Assembly: GCA_009602735.1 (NCBI GenBank)
Contig: WELA01003362.1
Location: forward strand, 1-64,000
Origin: Mesotaenium endlicherianum
Taxonomy: Eukaryota; Streptophyta; Zygnematophyceae; Zygnematales; Mesotaeniaceae
Direction of reading: 5' to 3'
Length of the DNA stretch: 64,000 bases
Shown: piece by piece, positions 1-7,921 of the stretch
Layout: the number at the start of each line of letters is the position of its first letter
Position numbering within the stretch: the stretch's first letter is position 1
Notes under the pieces: model-generated
Database searches by the model: none
Seen by the model: only the letters and a program-made list of their open reading frames with translations
Told to the model about the DNA's origin: nothing
Position numbers and translations under genes: made by a program

Positions 1-1
1 A

Positions 2-754
2 TTATTAAGGCCAGTCTCATTGCTTTTATTGCCTTTATATACAATTAAAAAGGAGTACAAAATATTAATAGCGGTTTTTGTTTTTATTATTATTTATTTT
101 TTCGTATGCTTTAATTATGATTTGTTAACCCCTTGGACTGATTATCTTAAAATGCTAACATATAGAAGCCATAATTTTGACATCTTATATCGTGAAGAGG
201 CTTATTATCAGGTTTACAATCTTAATCAAATTTTCGGATTAAGAATTCATGAGGGAAATCTTAATTTTATTGGAACTGCTCTTTCAGAACAGACATCTCT
301 TGCATATATTTTCAAAGATAGGTTGCATTTCAATGTATCTATGAAATGTATTTCCGAAGTTTTCTTGAGCTTGTGTTTATTATTTTTCCTTTTGGTAAGA
401 AGAAAAATAGAGTCATTTGATTTGTGGGAATCCTTTCTTCTTTTTACAGTTCTATATTTTGCTAGTGAAATCTCACAACCGGCATATCGACATTCTTATT
501 ATTCAACACAATTGATTTTTCCAACTCTTCTTGTAATGCGTTATTATTCAAATAGGAAATATAAAAGAGAGATTTGCCTTGTATTAGTTGGATTATTATT
601 GACATTTGGATGGTTTGCAAACCCTAAAATAATTGAACAAACAGTAGGCGAAGCTCTTATATACGTTGTTATCTCATTCATTTTATTTATTAAATATAAT
701 AAAGATCGAAAATCGACATTGTTTTCAAGCCACTCTTTTATCACGCCAAATTAA
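2..754 (+). CDS. C-terminal part of an integral membrane protein (gene runs off the left edge)
   Basis: The reading frame is open back to the first bases of the window, so this is the 3' part of a longer gene. The roughly 250 residues seen are hydrophobic, with about five membrane segments, separated by a polar loop (about residues 45-110) that is rich in aromatic residues. The layout recalls polytopic membrane enzymes of surface-polysaccharide loci, such as GT87/DUF2029-like mannosyltransferases or polymerases, but no family motif can be read, so the function is left open. It converges with the acyltransferase fragment on the minus strand and overlaps it by about 30 bp. The DNA is visibly AT-rich compared with the window after 5.5 kb. 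Confidence 0.6.
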   Translation, partial: LLRPVSLLLLPLYTIKKEYKILIAVFVFIIIYFFVCFNYDLLTPWTDYLKMLTYRSHNFDILYREEAYYQVYNLNQIFGLRIHEGNLNFIGTALSEQTSLAYIFKDRLHFNVSMKCISEVFLSLCLLFFLLVRRKIESFDLWESFLLFTVLYFASEISQPAYRHSYYSTQLIFPTLLVMRYYSNRKYKREICLVLVGLLLTFGWFANPKIIEQTVGEALIYVVISFILFIKYNKDRKSTLFSSHSFITPN

Positions 755-1241
755 TATAGGTTTTTCAATAAACCAATATGATAAGTTTGCAATAATTAAA
801 ATAAAAAAGAGCAAAATGAGAGACGGGAAGCTATTACTTATTTTTTTTGAAAAAAAGATTTGCTGCCATATATAGATGCTATATGATATCTTTCCGATAT
901 AACAAACAAACCTATTGCTGAAAAGAGAAATGCTGAATTTATTTGTTGTATGAATAGATGCGAACATTAGGTATGAGATGGCTATATTAGATATAAGCCC
1001 GGTGCTCCCACCAAGAGGAATTGTATAAAAACCTAAATGTAGTTTATAAATTGAATTATATTTTGGTAATACACTTGAAAGAAAAACAGCTAGTAAACAG
1101 AAAAAAATGGAAACATTTTTTTTGAAGACTGGCAGTCTTGCCCACGGCAATTCCAATTTATTATTGTAAATAGCAACTAAAGATCCTACCATTAAAGCAT
1201 CTGCCCTTTGGAATATACTAAAAGGATTAATAATCTTAAAT
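725..1241 (-). pseudogene. C-terminal half of an OafA-type acyltransferase, cut off by an insertion sequence
   Basis: This is the 3' part of an acyltransferase-3 (OafA/YrhL) membrane gene. Read on the minus strand from 1240 it is open through the family motif RADALMVGSLVA, four or five membrane segments and the C-terminal SYSIYIWQQ and YWFIEKP motifs typical of O-acyltransferases that decorate polysaccharides. The N-terminal part lies at 2431-3000 in the same reading frame. The two halves are separated exactly by the insertion sequence 1242-2430 and flanked by the 4-bp duplication AAAT. Without the element and one AAAT the frame would be continuous, giving about 360 residues, a usual length for the family. 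The interruption therefore looks recent, with no visible decay in either half. Confidence 0.85.
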
Positions 1242-1307
1242 TGTAAGTACCCCTAAAATTCGGACAGTTTAAAAAAGTGAGAAAGCACTTAAATTTAAAC
1301 TGTCAAT

Positions 1308-1598
1308 ATGAGAAAATCAAAATTCACCGAAACGCAGATTGTGAAGGCCGTAAAAGACCACGAAGGTGGGCGTAAGGTCGTTGACATCTGTCGTGAACTG
1401 GAGATCAGTTCAAACACTTTTTACAAGTGGCAAAGTAAGTATGGTGGCATGGAAGCCAGCGATGTAAAGCGCATGAAAGAGCTTGAGGAGGAGAACTCCC
1501 GCCTGAAGCGTATGTATGCGAACCTGGCCATGGACAACGAGATCATGCGTGATCTGTTTACAAAAAAAGGCTGGGCCCTGCCACCAAAAGGCAATTAG
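1308..1598 (+). CDS. IS3-family transposase OrfA (helix-turn-helix)
   Basis: This 96-residue protein has the HTH_Tnp_1 layout. An N-terminal helix-turn-helix (about residues 5-45, with the start KFTETQIVKAVKDHEGG and then CRELEISSNTFYKWQSKYGG) recognises the element ends. A leucine-zipper-like helix follows (about 55-85). The A7 run at 1562-1568 lies in the last part of the gene. A -1 slip there joins OrfA to the orfB frame with no intervening stop, giving the OrfAB fusion that is the active transposase in this family. OrfA alone usually acts as a regulator. Confidence 0.92.
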   Translation: MRKSKFTETQIVKAVKDHEGGRKVVDICRELEISSNTFYKWQSKYGGMEASDVKRMKELEEENSRLKRMYANLAMDNEIMRDLFTKKGWALPPKGN

Positions 1599-1606
1599 TT
1601 GAGGAG

Positions 1607-2401
1607 TTGGTAAGTGTGTCTGGAATGCCAGTGCGCAGGGCCTGTAAAATGCTTCGGCTGCCCCGTTCCCAGTATTATTATGACTCGGTTAAAGACGACA
1701 CTGAGATCATTGAAGCCATGCAGCAACTGGCCTCTGATCATCCGGCGTATGGATTCAGGAAGCTGTATGCCTACTTGAGAAGAGCCGGCAAAGGCTGGAA
1801 TCACAAAAAGGTATACCGGGTGTATAAATTGCTGAAACTTCACAAACGAAGGAAGATGAAACGTCGTCTACCACAACGGGTAAAGCAACCGTTGACCCAG
1901 CAATCAGCCCCGAATTTAAGTTGGAGCATGGACTTTATGAGCGACAGCCTTGCCTGTGGCAGGAAGTTCAGAACCTTCAACATAATTGATGACCATAATC
2001 GCGAAGTATTGGCCATTGAAGTGGCTGTTTCTATCGGAGCCCACAGAGTCATAAGAACCCTGAACCATGTTATCGAAAGCAAGGGAAAGCCTAAGGTGAT
2101 CCGGGTAGACAATGGTCCTGAGTTTACCAGTAAAGAATTGCAGTGGTGGTGCCTGGAACAACAGATACAATTGCAATACATACAACCAGGCAGACCCATG
2201 CAAAACGGATTCATCGAACGCCTCAATGGTTCTTACAGACGGGAAGTATTGGACGCTTATATGTTCTTTGACCTCGAACAGGTGCGCTTATTAACCGAAC
2301 AATGGATTGAAGAATACAATACGCGAAGGCCACATGAAGCACTTAAAAACATGACACCAGTAGAATATGGAAATCAATTTAAAAATCAAATCGTAACTTA
2401 A
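1607..2401 (+). CDS. IS3-family transposase OrfB (DDE integrase domain)
   Basis: This is the catalytic half of the transposase, probably made mainly as an OrfAB fusion by -1 frameshifting at 1562-1568; a TTG at 1607 is only the nominal start. The DDE residues are visible: D at about residue 109 (WSMDFMSD), D at about 168 (VDNGPEF) and E at about 204 (FIERLNG), with 35 residues between the last two as in the DD(35)E family. The C-terminal YNTRRPHEALKNMTP motif is typical of the IS407 group. No internal stop is seen, so the element looks able to move. Confidence 0.93.
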   Translation: MVSVSGMPVRRACKMLRLPRSQYYYDSVKDDTEIIEAMQQLASDHPAYGFRKLYAYLRRAGKGWNHKKVYRVYKLLKLHKRRKMKRRLPQRVKQPLTQQSAPNLSWSMDFMSDSLACGRKFRTFNIIDDHNREVLAIEVAVSIGAHRVIRTLNHVIESKGKPKVIRVDNGPEFTSKELQWWCLEQQIQLQYIQPGRPMQNGFIERLNGSYRREVLDAYMFFDLEQVRLLTEQWIEEYNTRRPHEALKNMTPVEYGNQFKNQIVT

Positions 2402-2430
2402 CAACTGGTCCGAATATAGGGGTACTTACA

Positions 2431-3000
2431 AAATGATGGGTGATAATAATAAATTATTTTGGAAACGAGAACGAATAATATAATTATACAAGCAATTATT
2501 ACTTTCCGAGACCAACATAATGCTAGAACTAATGCCCATATTATATAGAAATTCTCTTCAACGGATAGTGACCATAAATGAGTTGTTTCCCAATCTAGTT
2601 GCCAGTTATAATATTTGAAAAATAACAAACTTGATAGCCACGAAGAATTAGTAATATGGATGAAGTTTAAAAGGGATAAGACAAAATAGCATGATAATAG
2701 ACAGTAATAAATTGGCAAGATTCTAAAAGCACGTTTTGTGTAAAATGAGCGTAACAATATTTTTTGTTTATGTTTATATTCAGTTGCAAGATGTTTGGTT
2801 ATCAAGAAACCAGATATTATAAAAAAAATATTTACCCCTAATTGCCCATCAAAAAAGAACTGTAATAATATCGGAGGTGAGTAATTCCACACTCGAACAT
2901 TAAAATGATCTAGTAGAACTAACAAAATACTTAAGGCTCTTAAACTGTCTAGGCTGGAAATCCTAGTATAAGGTGATAATTTTAATAATCCTTCTTTCAT
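2431..3000 (-). pseudogene. N-terminal half of the interrupted OafA-type acyltransferase
   Basis: This is the 5' part of the acyltransferase-3 gene, starting at the ATG 2998-3000. Family motifs are clear: the start SSLDSLRALSILLVLLDH contains the catalytic-type RxxxxxxVxxxH pattern, followed by GQLGVNIFFIISGFLIT, an FYTKRAFRILPIYY basic motif and HLWSLSVEENFYIIW. About 190 residues are encoded before the insertion sequence; a short run of element-derived residues then leads to a stop. The expected role is O-acetylation or other acylation of a surface polysaccharide, in keeping with the neighbouring sugar transferase and wzi genes. As it stands the gene should give only a truncated membrane protein. 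Confidence 0.87.
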
Positions 3001-3137
3001 TAGTTGAATAAATTAATGAATTGGCAAGCCTTCTTAATTGAAGTTAAGAATAGATTACATTTAAATAAGTTCTAAATTTCATGTTTTTTTTCTAGCTTAG
3101 TTTTATAAATGAGTATTAAATTATAAATAATGTTATT

Positions 3138-4163
3138 ATGTTGGACAGGCTACGAACTCATACTGAGATTGAAAGTATTGAGGTTATGCGAGTATCAACT
3201 ATCAGAAAATCTTTACTCACTTCCCTAAACTTGCAATCTGAAAAAAAGAACTGTTTAATTATTAATCCAGGGGTGTTAACTGATGAGCTTATATTGAATA
3301 ATTACTTTACAGATAATTATGCGTATAAAACTTGGGATTCTAACTATAAAATCCATGATTTAAAATTTCAACTTAAAGATGAGTTTGATTTAGTGTTACT
3401 TGATCATTCGGGAATTAACAAGTTGCGGGAAGAAGAATTACAAGTAATTAATAACCTCAGAGTTTTAGGAAGACCTGTTTATAGTTTGATTTCTTTTTAT
3501 GAAAGCATTACTGGGCGTATTCCTTTATTACACGTTTCTTCTGATTGGTTTTTTAATGATCATTTATTTTTTGTAGGCAAAAGAAAGAAATTCTTACTAC
3601 TTAAAAGAACAACAGATATTTTAATCAGTCTTTTTATATTACCAATAGCATTACCCTTTGCTTCAATTGGAATGCTTTTAACTAAACTCACTTCTTTTGG
3701 GCCGTCTCTGTTTAAACAACAAAGAATGGGTAGAAATGGGAAGCCATTCTATATTTATAAAATAAGGACAATGATCTATAATCCAAATGGGCATAATGCT
3801 CATACCGTAAAGAACGATAATCGGATTACACCTTTAGGAAATTTTTTAAGGAAGACCAAGATTGATGAACTGCCTCAATTATTTAATGTTCTGAATGGTG
3901 ATATGAGTTTAATCGGCCCAAGGCCGGAAAAGGTAGATATTGTGAGATCTTTAGAAATTGAAAACCCATATTATGCACTTCGACATACTATAAAACCAGG
4001 AGTGAGTGGTTGGGCGCAAGTAAATAATCCAACTGCTACTCCAAATGAAAATCTTGAAAAGTTAGAGTACGATCTTTTTTATGTAAAAAACATGTCTATA
4101 TTTCTGGATATTAAGATATTAATTAAAACTATAAAAGTAATATTCACTTTAAATAGTTTATAA
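3138..4163 (+). CDS. short polyprenyl-phosphate sugar-1-phosphate transferase (initiating enzyme)
   Basis: This protein starts a lipid-linked polysaccharide repeat by moving a sugar phosphate to undecaprenyl phosphate at the inner membrane. The C-terminal bacterial sugar transferase domain (about residues 155-341) has one hydrophobic segment (LLKRTTDILISLFILP), the FKQQRMGRNGKPFYIYKIRT block, the DELPQLFNVLNGDMSLIGPR catalytic block and KPGVSGWAQVN. The N-terminal 150 residues are soluble and poorly conserved; the four-helix bundle of full WbaP/WcaJ proteins is missing. At 341 residues it is a short form, distinct from the 467-residue homologue at 14414-15817. The gene is AT-rich like the acyltransferase to its left. 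The sugar cannot be told from the sequence. Confidence 0.88.
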   Translation: MLDRLRTHTEIESIEVMRVSTIRKSLLTSLNLQSEKKNCLIINPGVLTDELILNNYFTDNYAYKTWDSNYKIHDLKFQLKDEFDLVLLDHSGINKLREEELQVINNLRVLGRPVYSLISFYESITGRIPLLHVSSDWFFNDHLFFVGKRKKFLLLKRTTDILISLFILPIALPFASIGMLLTKLTSFGPSLFKQQRMGRNGKPFYIYKIRTMIYNPNGHNAHTVKNDNRITPLGNFLRKTKIDELPQLFNVLNGDMSLIGPRPEKVDIVRSLEIENPYYALRHTIKPGVSGWAQVNNPTATPNENLEKLEYDLFYVKNMSIFLDIKILIKTIKVIFTLNSL

Positions 4164-4165
4164 GC

Positions 4166-4270
4166 TTGAAAGAAAAATATAACCACTTCAGGTCGCACAG
4201 TTCACTCGATGATTTAACTCCTGGGGAAGTGGTGAAAATGTATAAAGAAGAACGCCCGATTTTCAACTAA
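4166..4270 (+). CDS. possible 34-residue small ORF after the sugar transferase
   Basis: A reading frame starts at TTG, two bases after the sugar transferase stop, and ends at the TAA 4268-4270. Its second half, LDDLTPGEVVKMYKEERPIF, looks like real protein sequence rather than random translation. It could be a small protein translated by re-initiation or the tail of a lost larger gene; a stop at 4154-4156 closes the frame upstream. There is no ATG start. No family is recognised. Confidence 0.3.
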   Translation: MKEKYNHFRSHSSLDDLTPGEVVKMYKEERPIFN

Positions 4271-4309
4271 TGGGTAGCACTAAAAATGGGAGGAGCTCAA
4301 GTTTAAGAT

Positions 4310-5929
4310 ATGACGAACAAGTATGAAATTAGCTTACTGAGATTAGGTAAGCTTTTTGTTTTTTTAATGGGGGGATTGCAGGCAACTGCGCAGGGAGTGG
4401 AGATAGGATCGGTAAATGATCAGGCATTGCGGATGTTGCAGTTGCAGGGGAAACTGGATGCAAAGTATTCTCTAATGGCACGACCTTTTTTTTCAGAAGG
4501 AGCCATTACATCTGACAGCATTTATAAACTGATTGATGATAATGCCGGTGTAAATGTGACCAGGAAACGAATAGGAGACAAAGGGGTATTAGAAATTTTC
4601 CCTCTTACCATCAACAGTCAGTTGAATACACATCACCCTTATGGATGGAATCAACCTGGGTTTGTACAGGCGAATGGATGGCAAGGGCTTATTACTGCCG
4701 GCGCTTATACTGCTATTGGGCCATTGAGTATACAGGTAAAGCCTGTAGTAGTATATGCTGCTAACACCGGGTTTGAACATACTAACACCTATGGTGCGGT
4801 AACAAGAGGTAGTTACTCGCGTGTCTTACCCGGCCAATCCAGTATCCGGCTGAATGCCGGACCTGTTTCGTTAGGTATTTCTACGGAAAATCTTTGGTGG
4901 GGGCCGGGTAGTTTTAATTCCTTGCTGATGAGCAATAACGCACCCGGATTCCTACACCTTACTTTCAATTCTACAAGGCCTGTAAAAACTCCCATCGGTA
5001 GTTTTGAATGGCAATTGATGAGTGGAAAACTTTATGAGGATACTATGTTATTAAGGGAAGATAAGAACCTGACTACTACGTATTATAATCCCACGAATTA
5101 TGATGGTAGTGGTTATAGTGGTCCCTATGACCCGCATCAGAAATGGCGATATTTCAATGGTGTTACTATCACTTACCAACCCAAATGGATTAAGGGGCTC
5201 TTCCTGGGCATTAATAGAATAGCCTATGCATACAATGATAGTTTGCAAAGTGGGAATAGCAATTTCTTCCACAGCTATATGCCTGTGATCTTTGGTGTAT
5301 TTAGAGAGAGCTATGCTTACGGAACACGACAAGGGGTTAAAAAAAGGTACAAACAAATGCTAAGCTTGCACGCACGTTATCTATTCCCCCAAGCTCATAC
5401 CGAATTTTATGCTGAATATGGCTGGGGAGATAATCTGCTCAATATCCGAGACTTTGTACTTAATGTACCCCATTCAACTGCATATATTCTGGGTGCCCGA
5501 AAAATGGTTCCTCTAAACGCGAAGAATCAATGGCTGGACTTACAAGCAGAATTGACCAGGCTTTCTCAACCTTCGGATTATATTCCGCGAACCGCAGGTA
5601 ACTGGTATGGCTACCAGGGTGGTTACACGCAACAAAGCCGTATCATTGGAGCTGGCATTGGCCCTGGCAACAATGTACAAACCTTCGCAACTACCTGGGT
5701 GCATGGCTGGAAACGGCTGGGTATCAAACTGGAGCGATTGCAGCATGACCCCAACAATTACACCGTGTACTGGTCTGATTATTCCGTGGGCTTCACCGGC
5801 CAGCAACGTTTTGGTAAATGGATAGCCAGTTCACTCCTGCAATTCATCCAGTCGAAAAACTATACCTGGGAAGCCGGAAAAGACCGCTTCAACTTTTATG
5901 GAACCCTGAACCTTACGTATGTATTCTAA
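4310..5929 (+). CDS. Wzi-family capsule assembly outer-membrane protein (first of a tandem pair)
   Basis: The family forms an outer-membrane beta-barrel that helps polysaccharide bind or assemble at the cell surface. The N-terminus has a signal sequence ending ATAQG (about residue 28). The family hallmark STENLWWGPGSFNSLLMSNN is at about residues 190-210, followed by APGFLH and many alternating beta strands; the C-terminus ends in the aromatic YVF expected of a barrel. At 539 residues the length is normal. A purine-rich GGGAGGAG lies about 15 bases before the ATG. The next gene overlaps its end by 11 bp and encodes a paralogue, so the two are co-transcribed. Base composition rises from AT-rich to balanced along the gene. 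Confidence 0.85.
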   Translation: MTNKYEISLLRLGKLFVFLMGGLQATAQGVEIGSVNDQALRMLQLQGKLDAKYSLMARPFFSEGAITSDSIYKLIDDNAGVNVTRKRIGDKGVLEIFPLTINSQLNTHHPYGWNQPGFVQANGWQGLITAGAYTAIGPLSIQVKPVVVYAANTGFEHTNTYGAVTRGSYSRVLPGQSSIRLNAGPVSLGISTENLWWGPGSFNSLLMSNNAPGFLHLTFNSTRPVKTPIGSFEWQLMSGKLYEDTMLLREDKNLTTTYYNPTNYDGSGYSGPYDPHQKWRYFNGVTITYQPKWIKGLFLGINRIAYAYNDSLQSGNSNFFHSYMPVIFGVFRESYAYGTRQGVKKRYKQMLSLHARYLFPQAHTEFYAEYGWGDNLLNIRDFVLNVPHSTAYILGARKMVPLNAKNQWLDLQAELTRLSQPSDYIPRTAGNWYGYQGGYTQQSRIIGAGIGPGNNVQTFATTWVHGWKRLGIKLERLQHDPNNYTVYWSDYSVGFTGQQRFGKWIASSLLQFIQSKNYTWEAGKDRFNFYGTLNLTYVF

Positions 5930-7544
5930 GCTACTTTTATTTTTTGCTTTATCCTTTTTGACAATTGGCAAAGGTTGGGGGCAGTCTTTCACTAGCGACC
6001 GGCTTAAAGAGCTTTTTCGCGACCAGCAATTATTGAGTACTTATCAACCCAACCATTCACTCATGGTGAATGCCAACCAGGTACCATTAACCGACCTGGA
6101 TTCGGCCCTAGGCATAAAAGCACAGCAACCTGTCATCGGGTTCCTCCCGGCCCAACTGGTACAGCAATACAACAGCCAGTTGCCTTACGACTGGAACAAT
6201 GGAACCATGATCCCCGCCCGCGGTTACCAGTTACAAGCCTCAGTAGGTGTGCACGCCCAATTGGGCCGCCACCTCGAAATACAACTGGCCCCCGAAGCCG
6301 TACTCGCCGAAAACAAATCCTTTGAACAATTCTCTTCTCAACTGAGCGATAAATCCTGGGCGGCGCGATACCGTTTCTGGAATACCATCGACATGCCCGA
6401 CCGTTTCGGCAATGACCATTACCAGAAACTGTTCCCCGGCCAGTCTTTCATCCGCTACAATACCCGTTCCCTTTCCTTCGGCATTTCTACGCAAAACCTC
6501 TGGTGGGGGCCCGGTTACCGCAACGCGCTCATCATGAGCAGCAACGCCCCCGGCTTCCTGCACGCTACCATCAATACCATCCGCCCGCTGCACACCGGCA
6601 TAGGCGATTTTGAAGGGCAGATCATTGCCGGTAAACTGGATGGCAGTGATGTATTGCCACCTCGCATCTACAGTGTGTACAACGGCCAGTTCCTGTACCA
6701 GCCCAAAAACGATGAATGGCGCTACCTGACCGGGATGGTACTCACCTGGCGACCCAAATGGACACCCAATCTCTTCCTCGGCTTCGCCAAAGCCTCTTAC
6801 CTCTACCACAGCGACATTACCAACCCATTAGATATACTGCCCTTTGAAGGCTTCCTGGGACATAGCCGTACCCAGGCCGAGCGCACTGGTAAAAAAGCTT
6901 CCCTGGGCTCTTTATTCATGCGTTATATCATGCCCAAAGAACAGGCTGAAATGTACCTGGAATACGGCCGCAAAGACATTTCTATGATGCCCTGGAATGT
7001 GCTGCAGAATGCACCTTATCGCAGGGCTTTCACAGGCGGGTTCCGCAAACTCTTCAACTGGAAAAACCAAAGCCATATTCTGCTGGCAGTAGAACTAACG
7101 CAATTACAGGCCCCCGACGCCACCCTCATACGCAACCCCGATAGCTGGTACACGCATGCCTACGTGCGGCAAGGCTATACGCAGCTGGGCCGCCCGCTGG
7201 GCGCCGGCATAGGCCCCGGCAGCAACAGCGAGACACTGGAAATAGCCTGGGTAAAAGGACTGAAAAAAATAGGCATCCAGTTTGAACGCCTCCGCCACAA
7301 CGGCGATTTTTACTATTATGCTTTTGAATCGATCGGTGACTTCCGCCGCAACTGGGTAGACCTTTCCACCACCTTCAAAGCCGATTGGAACTACCAACGT
7401 TTCTTTTTCTCCGGCCAGCTCGGCATCATCCGCTCCCTCAACTACCAATGGCTGGTAATACAGTTAGATCCCCGCAACTATTTTGCACCGGGTAACGAGT
7501 ATTTGAATATCGCCGCTAAAATAGGCGTGGGCTACCGCTTATAA
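5919..7544 (+). CDS. Wzi-family capsule assembly outer-membrane protein (second of a tandem pair)
   Basis: This is a paralogue of the preceding gene. It has a signal peptide ending GWGQS (about residue 22), then STQNLWWGPGYRNALIMSSN (about residues 190-210), APGFLHATI and closely matching spacing to the C-terminal barrel strands (GAGIGPGSNSETLEIAWVKG corresponds to GAGIGPGNNVQTFATTWVHG upstream). It ends in VGYRL, a barrel-type C-terminus. The start ATG lies inside the last codons of the first gene (11-bp overlap), consistent with translational coupling. Its DNA is clearly richer in GC than the first copy, so the two probably did not arise by a recent duplication in place. Confidence 0.85.
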   Translation: MYSKLLLFFALSFLTIGKGWGQSFTSDRLKELFRDQQLLSTYQPNHSLMVNANQVPLTDLDSALGIKAQQPVIGFLPAQLVQQYNSQLPYDWNNGTMIPARGYQLQASVGVHAQLGRHLEIQLAPEAVLAENKSFEQFSSQLSDKSWAARYRFWNTIDMPDRFGNDHYQKLFPGQSFIRYNTRSLSFGISTQNLWWGPGYRNALIMSSNAPGFLHATINTIRPLHTGIGDFEGQIIAGKLDGSDVLPPRIYSVYNGQFLYQPKNDEWRYLTGMVLTWRPKWTPNLFLGFAKASYLYHSDITNPLDILPFEGFLGHSRTQAERTGKKASLGSLFMRYIMPKEQAEMYLEYGRKDISMMPWNVLQNAPYRRAFTGGFRKLFNWKNQSHILLAVELTQLQAPDATLIRNPDSWYTHAYVRQGYTQLGRPLGAGIGPGSNSETLEIAWVKGLKKIGIQFERLRHNGDFYYYAFESIGDFRRNWVDLSTTFKADWNYQRFFFSGQLGIIRSLNYQWLVIQLDPRNYFAPGNEYLNIAAKIGVGYRL

Positions 7545-7551
7545 TGATAAC

Positions 7552-7588
7552 TATATTTTACTAAAAAATGTATATTTGTAAAATATAC
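7552..7588 (+). promoter_or_regulatory. nested palindromic operator overlapping the hipBA promoter
   Basis: Two overlapping inverted repeats stand directly before hipB. The outer pair is TATATTTTAC (7552-7561) and GTAAAATATA (7578-7587), perfect over 10 bases with a 16-base gap. The inner pair is GTATATTT (7570-7577) and AAATATAC (7581-7588), perfect over 8 bases with a 3-base gap. A Bacteroidetes -7 box, TATATTTG (7571-7578), lies inside them. This is the layout expected for autorepression by the HipB-like protein; the binding itself is inferred. Confidence 0.6.
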
Positions 7589-7596
7589 TTATCGTT

Positions 7597-7920
7597 ATGA
7601 AAATAAAAACCACCCCCTTCCTGCCAAGTGTTGCTAAAACACTTGTTTCATTGGGTGAAAATATTAAGCTGGCGAGGTTGCGCAGAAAACTAAGTACAGA
7701 AGAGGTGGCAGAAAGAGCAAACATCAGCCGGCCAACCTTACACTCCATTGAAAAGGGTTCACCGCGTGCATCCATTGGCGCTTACGCACAAGTCCTTTTT
7801 GTATTAAACCTGGAGAAAGATATATTAAAAGTAGCTGCGGATGATATATTAGGCAGAAAGCTTCAGGATGCTGGGCTTACCGTGAAAGAAAGGTCTCCCA
7901 AAAAACCAACGAAAAAATAG
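7597..7920 (+). CDS. hipB: HipB-like antitoxin, XRE-family DNA-binding protein
   Basis: This 107-residue protein has a Cro/C1-type helix-turn-helix at about residues 27-80 (LARLRRKLSTEEVAERANIS, then RPTLHSIEKG). The C-terminal tail is lysine-rich. It lies one base before the hipA-like gene. In HipBA systems this protein neutralises the kinase and, as a dimer, represses the operon. Here the nested palindromes at 7552-7588 are the obvious operator. The ATG is preceded by an AT-rich leader of 18 bases after the predicted -7 box. Confidence 0.85.
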   Translation: MKIKTTPFLPSVAKTLVSLGENIKLARLRRKLSTEEVAERANISRPTLHSIEKGSPRASIGAYAQVLFVLNLEKDILKVAADDILGRKLQDAGLTVKERSPKKPTKK

Positions 7921-7921
7921 C

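Larger units (their letters stand above)
1242..2430 (+). mobile_element. IS3-family insertion sequence, IS407 group, apparently intact
   Basis: The element is 1189 bp and begins TGTAAGTACCCCT. Its right end is the inverted match, and imperfect terminal inverted repeats of about 26 bp run over 1242-1267 and 2405-2430 (identical for the first 13 bases, then two small differences). It is flanked by a 4-bp direct duplication, AAAT at 1238-1241 and 2431-2434; 4-bp duplications are usual for the IS407 group. It carries orfA and orfB in the standard -1 relation with an A7 slippery run at 1562-1568. It sits inside an acyltransferase gene transcribed in the opposite direction. Confidence 0.93.

Noticed and set aside
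6240-6809. A 189-codon minus-strand frame opposite the second wzi-like gene
   Set aside because: The plus-strand protein has a signal peptide and clear family motifs; the antisense frame has none.
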